Shown in pieces: positions 40,954 to 45,455 of a stretch of DNA of 45,455 nt. The notes beneath the pieces are model-generated. The model had not been told where the DNA came from and made no database searches. It worked only from the letters and a program-made list of their open reading frames with translations. A program made the position numbers and the translations under genes. Numbering within the stretch: position 1 is the first letter of the stretch; each line of letters starts with the position of its first letter. The stretch is from Opitutaceae bacterium (GTDB lineage Bacteria; Verrucomicrobiota; Verrucomicrobiia; Opitutales; Opitutaceae). Where the stretch lies: positions 1 through 45,455 of the forward strand of contig JAUYAK010000028.1 of the NCBI GenBank assembly GCA_030693515.1, given 5' to 3'.

Positions 40954-42172
40954 TACCCGCGTCGCCCTACTCTGGGGCGACCGCTGGTGGATCGAGGGCC
41001 GGAACGAGCCGGTCGTGTTCGGCGAATTTTCGCGGGCGGCGGAAACGCTGCTCGCGGAATTCGGCGACGCGCGGCCAGCGCGCCTGCGGCTCGTCTACCA
41101 GCCCACGTTTCTCGCGAGCACTGCGGTGAACTGCCCGCAAGGCGGTCGCTCGACACTACGCGAGGCGTTGCAGGAGGAATATCCCTCGCTCGGCGACGAC
41201 GCACTCGCGTGGTCCTACGAGCCGCTCGCGTCCGCTCCGCAAACTGGAACGACGCTGCTCCACTATGAAACTCAACCCGGGCTTTACGCGCTCATCGCGA
41301 GCTTGCACGCGGCTGGCATCGTGATCGAAGGCGCGTGGCCGCTCGCCACTGTGCTGAACCTCGTGCCAGCCGACTGGCCGGACACAGGGGCGCTGACCGT
41401 CGTGGCGGTCGCAGAAAAGCAAACGTTGATTTTCCGTCACACGCCGATGGGTGTGAGGGAGACGGAGCAAGCACTTGGAGCCGGAGCGGCGGCGCTTGCC
41501 TCGGAGGTCGCGCGCCAAACGAGCGAACGAACTGACACCGCACTGTATGTCGTCGGCTTGGACTCTACCGGCGACCATCTCGCCACGGCGCTCTGTGAAA
41601 TCGACGAACCCGGCGGCAAACGAATCGGTTGGAACGAACTCGTTCGCGCGGCGCACACGCTCTCACCGCGCCAACCCAATCAGATGCTACCCGCGACCAG
41701 CCGGTTGACGCCCAGTCGGCTGGTGCAGGGTGCCACTGCCGCTGTGCTTATGGCCGTGTGTGCGCTCGCCGCCGAGCAGGGCCTTCACCTGCGTGCGCGC
41801 CAGCGCACGATGGCCGAACGCACCGTGGAAATCGCCGCGCTACGGCAAGACGTCGTCACGTTGCGAGGCACCGATGTGGAAGCAAACCGCCTCCGCGCCG
41901 AGATCGCTCGTTTGCAACCGGGACCGGTCTCGTGCGGTGCCCTCCTGCGCGCGCTGCCGCGCAGCCTCCCGCTGGAGATTGTGCTGACCCGCGTGCGGGC
42001 GGATCGCCGCGGCTTCACGGTCGAGGGTGGCGTCGCCGCGCCGGGGCTCACGCCGGCACACTGGCACACGTGGCAGGCTGGGCTTCAGGCCGACCCGAAT
42101 CCGTGGCGGCTTGCCGAGCCACGATCGCCCGTGCCCGCCACGGCGTTTGCCCTGAAAGGACAGTGGCGATGA
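40931..42172 (+). CDS. GspL/PilM-PilN-like fusion protein
   Basis: This 413-residue protein has an actin-like cytoplasmic part (about 1-255; VALLWGDRWWIEGRN, RLRLVYQPTFLAS, GALTVVAVAEKQTLIFRHTP), one membrane helix (VQGATAAVLMAVCALAAEQG, about 262-281), a coiled coil and a small periplasmic ferredoxin-like domain (LPRSLPLEIVLTRVRADRRG). This is the plan of GspL or a PilM-PilN fusion, which links the GspE ATPase to the inner-membrane alignment complex. It overlaps both neighbours. A stand-alone paralogue of its first half is at 43919-44704. Confidence 0.78.
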   Translation: MSISPHSNTRVALLWGDRWWIEGRNEPVVFGEFSRAAETLLAEFGDARPARLRLVYQPTFLASTAVNCPQGGRSTLREALQEEYPSLGDDALAWSYEPLASAPQTGTTLLHYETQPGLYALIASLHAAGIVIEGAWPLATVLNLVPADWPDTGALTVVAVAEKQTLIFRHTPMGVRETEQALGAGAAALASEVARQTSERTDTALYVVGLDSTGDHLATALCEIDEPGGKRIGWNELVRAAHTLSPRQPNQMLPATSRLTPSRLVQGATAAVLMAVCALAAEQGLHLRARQRTMAERTVEIAALRQDVVTLRGTDVEANRLRAEIARLQPGPVSCGALLRALPRSLPLEIVLTRVRADRRGFTVEGGVAAPGLTPAHWHTWQAGLQADPNPWRLAEPRSPVPATAFALKGQWR

Positions 42173-42882
42173 AACGAAATTTTTCCGTTTCCCGCCGCCA
42201 GTGGGCGGCGCTGCTGTTCGGCGCGATGCTGCTCGGCGGACTGCTGTTCGTGCGCACGCGCGGGCTGCCGGATGCCGTGCGGCCCGACGCCGAATGGGAT
42301 GCGCTGCGGGCGGAACACATCCGCCTGTCCGCCACGACTCCGGACGTGCTCACGTCACTCCGCCGTGAACTCGCCCTCCTCGAACGGCCGCACACCGCCG
42401 GCCCCGGCGCGGTGCCGGTGGGCTGGAAGGTTGAAGCCGATCCCGCCGACGCTGCGCACGATGGCTCGCTCCGCTACCGCTACACCGGTTCCACGGCGCT
42501 AACGTGGGCCGAACTCGGCCGTTTTGTCACGGAGCTGGAGCAACGCAGCGGCGGGCGCGTCATCGTGCTCGACATCCGTTCGCGCGGCTCGCGGGAGCGA
42601 CGCCAAATCGCCGGCGTCGAAATCATCGTCGCGGGCGCTCCGGAAACCACGCGCCGCAAAGCCGGCGCGACGTTGCCGGGCGCAGCGGAGCCGGCAAGGC
42701 CCCGGAAGGTCGGGCGTGGTCCGTCGCTCCGCCGTCCGTCCGCCTGCGCCGACCGCCCAGCCGCCCGGCTCCGGCTCCCGGCGCGGCCTCCGCTCCGTCC
42801 CAGCCCGACCCTCCGGGGCATGGCCGGCCATGCCTCCATCTCATCCCGCATAAATCACTCCATTCCACCCAACCAACCATGA
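42169..42882 (+). CDS. GspM/PilO-like inner-membrane protein
   Basis: This 237-residue protein has a short cytoplasmic start, one membrane helix (WAALLFGAMLLGGLLFVRT), a coiled-coil-like stretch (EWDALRAEHIRLSATTPDVL) and a small periplasmic domain (RYRYTGSTALTWAELGRFVT, GRVIVLDIRSRG, VEIIVAGAPE). That is the PilO/GspM layout. The last 70 residues (from RRKAGATLPG) are Arg/Pro/Ala-rich and look like a different reading frame. A frame change near 42660-42720 would give a conventional Pro-rich tail (RPPAPTAQPPGSG). It overlaps both neighbours by ATGA. Confidence 0.65.
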   Translation: MKRNFSVSRRQWAALLFGAMLLGGLLFVRTRGLPDAVRPDAEWDALRAEHIRLSATTPDVLTSLRRELALLERPHTAGPGAVPVGWKVEADPADAAHDGSLRYRYTGSTALTWAELGRFVTELEQRSGGRVIVLDIRSRGSRERRQIAGVEIIVAGAPETTRRKAGATLPGAAEPARPRKVGRGPSLRRPSACADRPAARLRLPARPPLRPSPTLRGMAGHASISSRINHSIPPNQP

Positions 42883-43109
42883 CCACGCTCAACCTGCAAT
42901 TACCTGAAACCGTTGTGGCCGAATTCTACACGGCCGCCGACGAATTGAACAAACGCTTCGGCGACACCAAGCCGAAGATTGAGGCGAAGGCGCTCATGGC
43001 CTTCGCACTCGCGCGGCACGATGCCGACGAGGTGTGCGCGCAGTTCGACCTCGCATTGCGACTCGTCCGCGGTCCGGCCGAGCCGCCGTTCAATCCCGTC
43101 CTGAAATAA
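42879..43109 (+). CDS. Small protein of unknown function
   Basis: This 76-residue soluble protein is coupled by ATGA to the GspM/PilO-like gene. The start (TTLNLQLPETVVAEFYTAAD) is a strand followed by a helix, as in ribbon-helix-helix proteins. The rest is helical (AKALMAFALARHDADEV). No family is recognised with confidence. It could be a small regulator or a structural accessory of the operon. Confidence 0.6.
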   Translation: MTTLNLQLPETVVAEFYTAADELNKRFGDTKPKIEAKALMAFALARHDADEVCAQFDLALRLVRGPAEPPFNPVLK

Positions 43110-43187
43110 CTTTGGCGGAATTCCGCCCGACGTGCCTCACGCCGCTCCGCACGTTTTCAAGCGAGCAGCCATCAACCCAACGATACC

Positions 43188-43616
43188 ATGCCGATCAAAA
43201 CACGAGACAACACCGTTACGCTCCCACCGGAAAAAGAGGGCGCATTGCAGTTCCGCAACAACCCGGAAATCCAAAAACGACTCGACACCTACAAGGCGGC
43301 GAACGCGAGCGACGCCGCGTATTTTTCGCGCGTCGTCAAGGAGGCCCCGGACCGCGCCGTCGATATGCTCCTTTACAAGGACATGCAGCGGCACGAATCC
43401 GAGATGCGCCTCATCGAAAAGCAGCTCCCACAGGCGAAGGAGTTCTACGACGCCCAGACACCGGAGGTGCGGGCGCGAATCGACCAGCGGCTCGAAGGCA
43501 CAAGTCCGTATTACAAAGACAAGGCCTTCGTCGGTGAAGTCCTCCGCGAGATGAACCGGAAAAACCGTCAGCTGCTTACGAGCCCGAAAACGGGCATGAG
43601 CATGGCGGCCGGTTGA
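43188..43616 (+). CDS. Hypothetical charged helical protein
   Basis: This 142-residue protein has no signal peptide or membrane helix. It is rich in Lys, Glu, Arg and Gln and is predicted mostly helical (NPEIQKRLDTYKAANASDAA, DMQRHESEMRLIEKQLPQAK). No family is recognised. It lies 78 bases after the previous gene, the longest gap in the rightward operon, and two bases before the next gene, so it may begin an accessory sub-operon. Confidence 0.6.
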   Translation: MPIKTRDNTVTLPPEKEGALQFRNNPEIQKRLDTYKAANASDAAYFSRVVKEAPDRAVDMLLYKDMQRHESEMRLIEKQLPQAKEFYDAQTPEVRARIDQRLEGTSPYYKDKAFVGEVLREMNRKNRQLLTSPKTGMSMAAG

Positions 43617-43618
43617 CG

Positions 43619-43888
43619 ATGCCCATCGCGCTCTCCACGCGAAAGCATCTCGACGACCACTTGGGACAGGCGGAGTTCGCGCTGAAAGTCGCGTCGAACT
43701 TCGACTGCCTCAAAGGCACGCCCGCTCACGCCAAGGTGAGCGCGGCGCTGGCCCAGGTGGCCGAGGCGCGCACGTGGATCGTTCAAAATGTAGAGTTGGA
43801 GAAACCCTGGATGGGCATCGGCCTGCCGCCGCTCGGGCAAGGACTCCCGCTCACCCGCAAAGAGCGGCTCGGTTACCGGTGGCCGTGA
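43619..43888 (+). CDS. Hypothetical protein
   Basis: This 89-residue protein has no signal or membrane helix. The first two thirds are helical (HLDDHLGQAEFALKVASNFD, KVSAALAQVAEARTWIVQN) and the end is Gly/Pro/Leu-rich (GIGLPPLGQGLPL). No family is recognised. A TTG six bases upstream is an alternative start. It follows the preceding gene by two bases and precedes the PilM-like paralogue by 30. Confidence 0.55.
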   Translation: MPIALSTRKHLDDHLGQAEFALKVASNFDCLKGTPAHAKVSAALAQVAEARTWIVQNVELEKPWMGIGLPPLGQGLPLTRKERLGYRWP

Positions 43889-43918
43889 ACGGCTTGTCCC
43901 CAGCGTCGCGCGTGCATC

Positions 43919-44704
43919 ATGCTCTCCGAACGAGAAACCGCGCTCCTCTGGGGCTCGACTTGGTGGTTTGCCAGCGCCGAGGAAGCCCGATTCGACGAGC
44001 CCAAGCACGCCGCAACGGCGCTGGCCGCACAATTTCCAAATGCGAAACCTGCACTGCGCCTGATCTACCAGCCGACTTCACTCGCGTCCGCGTCCGTGCC
44101 GTTTCCAAACGCTTTGGAGTTGAAACCAGGTGCGCCCATCGCGGACGAGTTCGCGCTCCTCAACGACCCGGCGTGCGCGTGGAGCTGGGACGGACCTTTT
44201 GTTCGGGAGGGCGGGCGCGAGGTGACTCTTTACTACGAACAACAATCGGGCGAACTCGGCCAACTTACCCGGAGTTTGGAATCGCTCGGTTTTGAGATCG
44301 AATCGGTTTGGCCGCTTGCGCCGATGCTCGCCGCGCTGCCCGCTTCGCGCCGGGATTCACCGTGGCAATTGCCGCCGACCGCTGTGCTCGCGATTGAGGG
44401 AAACAAAGCCTGCGGCATCCGGCAGATTTCCGGCAGGGCTCACGACCATCGGTCGTGGCACGGCCCCACCGCGCTCGCCGAGGCGGGCGCGTGGCTCGAA
44501 ACATTTGCCCGTCGCCGCGAGGTGCACGTGGCGTTGGTGATCGAAAACCCTGACGGCGAGCCTTTCGATGCTCACTTTCCGTTTCTTGGTCGGGACGATT
44601 TCAAGATGGATCTTCTGACCATCTCCGAACTGCTGAGGGAGCGACTCGTCCTGCCCAGACACCATCCGGCCCAGCTCGTCCCGCCACCGATTTCCCCGGA
44701 GTAA
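43919..44704 (+). CDS. Stand-alone GspL/PilM-like cytoplasmic-domain paralogue
   Basis: This 261-residue soluble protein aligns with the N-terminal half of the protein at 40931-42172: ALLWGSTWWF with ALLWGDRWWI, ALRLIYQPTSLAS with RLRLVYQPTFLAS, DDALAWSYEP with DPACAWSWDG, and IESVWPLAPMLAALP with IEGAWPLATVLNLVP. It lacks the membrane helix and periplasmic domain. It may compete with or replace the GspL-like protein at the GspE ATPase, or regulate it. It is the last gene of the rightward operon. The paralogy is seen directly; the role is inferred. Confidence 0.75.
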   Translation: MLSERETALLWGSTWWFASAEEARFDEPKHAATALAAQFPNAKPALRLIYQPTSLASASVPFPNALELKPGAPIADEFALLNDPACAWSWDGPFVREGGREVTLYYEQQSGELGQLTRSLESLGFEIESVWPLAPMLAALPASRRDSPWQLPPTAVLAIEGNKACGIRQISGRAHDHRSWHGPTALAEAGAWLETFARRREVHVALVIENPDGEPFDAHFPFLGRDDFKMDLLTISELLRERLVLPRHHPAQLVPPPISPE

Positions 44705-45016
44705 ATCTGCCGCCGGGCCGGACGTTTTTCGGACGCCGGTCGAATTGACCGCGATACGAACCGAGGCGGCGCGCAGTCGCGCCCGCGTGGATATTTTTCC
44801 GCCCCGCCTGTTTCCTCTCATCGTGCCACGCCGGTCAAGGTAGTCCGCGCTGCGCGCGGCTCCACCTTTCCGGGCCGGCGCTTCCCCCTCGTCGCTACCG
44901 CTCCTCGGCGCGCCGGCCCGTGACTCGGCGTGCCGGAGGAAGCCTGGGCGCGGTTGCACCGCCGATCTCCCGGAAGGGTTCCGGGAACGCGCACGGCAGC
45001 CGCCGCCTACCATGCC
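44705..45016. other. Palindrome-rich noncoding interval before radC
   Basis: In 312 bases with no convincing gene there are several dyads. CCGCGC/GCGCGG sits around TGC (44845-44859). CGGGCCGGCGC (44871-44881) pairs with GCGCCGGCCCG (44910-44920). CCCGGAA/TTCCGGG sits around GGG (44969-44985). None has a downstream T run, so a simple terminator is not obvious. A structured RNA, a regulatory leader of radC or an origin-type site are possible. Confidence 0.5.
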
Positions 45017-45295
45017 ATGAGGATCTATGAAGCCAGTATCGCTTACAACTTAGTGCAACTGGGCGACGTCGACGCCCTGAATACGCCGCGCAAGATCGCG
45101 GAATACTTGGAGGACGCCTACGCCAAGACGCCCTATCAGGAAACGCTCTGGGTCATCTGTCTCGACCGAAAGAACAAGCCACTCAGCCGGACGATGGTGA
45201 CGATGGGCACGCTCACGTGCGCCCTGGCGCATCCGCGCGAGATTTTCAAAATCGCCATTCTGGCTTCGGCTGCAGCCATCGCGGTCTCGCACAAC
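45017..45295 (+). pseudogene. radC: RadC/JAMM-domain gene, interrupted at its catalytic motif
   Basis: The first 93 codons encode the N-terminal half of a short RadC-type (JAMM) protein: IAEYLEDAYAKTPYQETLWV, ICLDRKNKPLSRTMVTMGTL and HPREIFKIAILASAAAIAV. Intact relatives continue into SHNHPSGDP, where the histidines bind zinc. Here SHN is followed by LCVAAHR, unrelated to the family, although the frame stays open to the window edge. It lacks the helix-hairpin-helix part of long RadC, as is usual for copies on mobile elements. The break coincides with a dif-like site, so the gene is probably split by an insertion. Confidence 0.8.
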
Positions 45296-45319
45296 CTATG
45301 TGTCGCAGCACATAGATTG
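45292..45319. repeat. dif-like tyrosine-recombinase core site at the radC break
   Basis: Arm CAACCTATGTG (45292-45302) and arm CACATAGATTG (45309-45319) are inverted repeats matching at 10 of 11 positions, with a 6-bp spacer TCGCAG. Two 11-bp arms and a 6-bp centre is the geometry of Xer/dif-type core sites. The left arm overlaps the last intact radC codons (His-Asn). This suggests the crossover site of an integration event. Confidence 0.65.
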
Positions 45320-45455
45320 TGTTATGTTGCGCGCAGACCTATGTGGAGTGGACAGCCACTTGTCGGAGTCACTTCGCTCTGCGCGGCAGCGAAATCGCTG
45401 CACATAACTTGGCAGACAATCAGGCGAGGCTGGCGCGTTCTGCGGTGGCGATTTT
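45296..45455. mobile_element. Left end of a probable element inserted in radC
   Basis: From 45296 the sequence no longer matches radC. The core YTATGTG recurs as arm-like copies at 45296-45302, 45322-45328 (last base T) and 45339-45345, and inverted at 45309-45315 and 45401-45407. A near-palindrome GCAGCGA/TCGCTGC occupies 45386-45401. Repeated short recombinase sites at an end fit tyrosine-recombinase elements. Tn554-family transposons are known to insert in radC of staphylococci. No recombinase gene is in the window, so the type is inferred. Confidence 0.5.

Noticed and set aside
23781-44704. Type VI or type III secretion system
   Set aside because: The ClpB-like ATPase prompted the idea, but no sheath, VgrG, TssB/C, or SctV/SctN-type genes are present, while trb-type and pilus-type genes are clear.
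45296-45455. Group I/II intron or intein interrupting radC
   Set aside because: The inserted sequence does not begin with the GTGYG of group II introns, shows no intein start motif, and has recombinase-type repeats instead. The frame staying open for 53 codons is compatible with chance.

Overview
The window looks like a high-GC chromosome of a Verrucomicrobiota bacterium, most likely an Opitutaceae relative. This rests on three TonB-dependent receptor (TBDR) loci with N-terminal STN domains and an 'LSPF.V' motif before the plug, FecI/FecR-type regulators written just upstream, and a sugar and ester catabolism neighbourhood typical of that family. The assignment is inference from family knowledge. 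No rRNA, tRNA or species marker is present.

Region 1 (1-9.7 kb) holds two divergent outer-membrane uptake units. On the minus strand, a FecI-like sigma factor, a FecR-like anti-sigma factor, a separate STN protein and a C-terminally short TBDR follow one another with overlaps. On the plus strand, an STN-TBDR fusion is followed by a truncated calcineurin-like phosphoesterase that abuts an antisense LamG-domain remnant. The TBDR frame continues upstream into a Phd-like antitoxin-type sequence. The region shows decay and rearrangement.

Region 2 (9.7-21.9 kb, all minus strand) is a uptake and catabolic block: sigma factor, FecR, a 1177-aa TBDR with two signal sequences, an acetyl-xylan-esterase-like hydrolase, a secreted Gfo/Idh/MocA oxidoreductase, two xylose-isomerase-like TIM barrels, a Dabb protein and a neutral-ceramidase-like hydrolase. 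The sigma/FecR pair probably controls the receptor. The enzymes suggest uptake and oxidation or epimerisation of acylated or modified sugars.

Region 3 (22.4-44.7 kb) is the most unusual part. A minus-strand pair (a small ribbon-helix-helix-like protein and a one-domain ClpB-like AAA+ ATPase) is divergent from a plus-strand run of about 21 kb with almost no intergenic space. The run begins with a P-type/trb-type conjugation apparatus in Ti-plasmid-like order (TrbC/VirB2, TrbD/VirB3, TrbE/VirB4, lipoprotein, TrbJ/VirB5, small membrane protein, TrbL/VirB6, TrbF/VirB8, TrbG/VirB9, TrbI/VirB10). Without a break it continues into a type IV pilus/type II secretion apparatus: a lipoprotein with a GspB/PilP-like C-terminus, GspF, a large prepilin, a 934-aa repeat adhesin, an MshL/PilQ-like secretin, GspE ATPase, a second prepilin, GspL/PilMN-like and GspM/PilO-like proteins. 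Small unknown genes and a stand-alone paralogue of the GspL/PilM cytoplasmic domain follow. Stop/start overlaps cross the boundary between the two machines, which suggests one composite envelope machine. The divergent promoter carries a perfect 14-bp inverted repeat built from four CCCATA half-sites. No VirB11, coupling protein, relaxase or prepilin peptidase is visible.

Region 4 (44.7-45.5 kb) is a palindrome-rich noncoding stretch and then a short RadC/JAMM gene whose reading frame leaves the family consensus exactly at the His-Asn of its catalytic motif. The junction is a dif-like site (two 11-bp arms, 6-bp spacer) with further copies of the arm core. It looks like the left end of an element inserted into radC by a tyrosine recombinase, continuing past the window.
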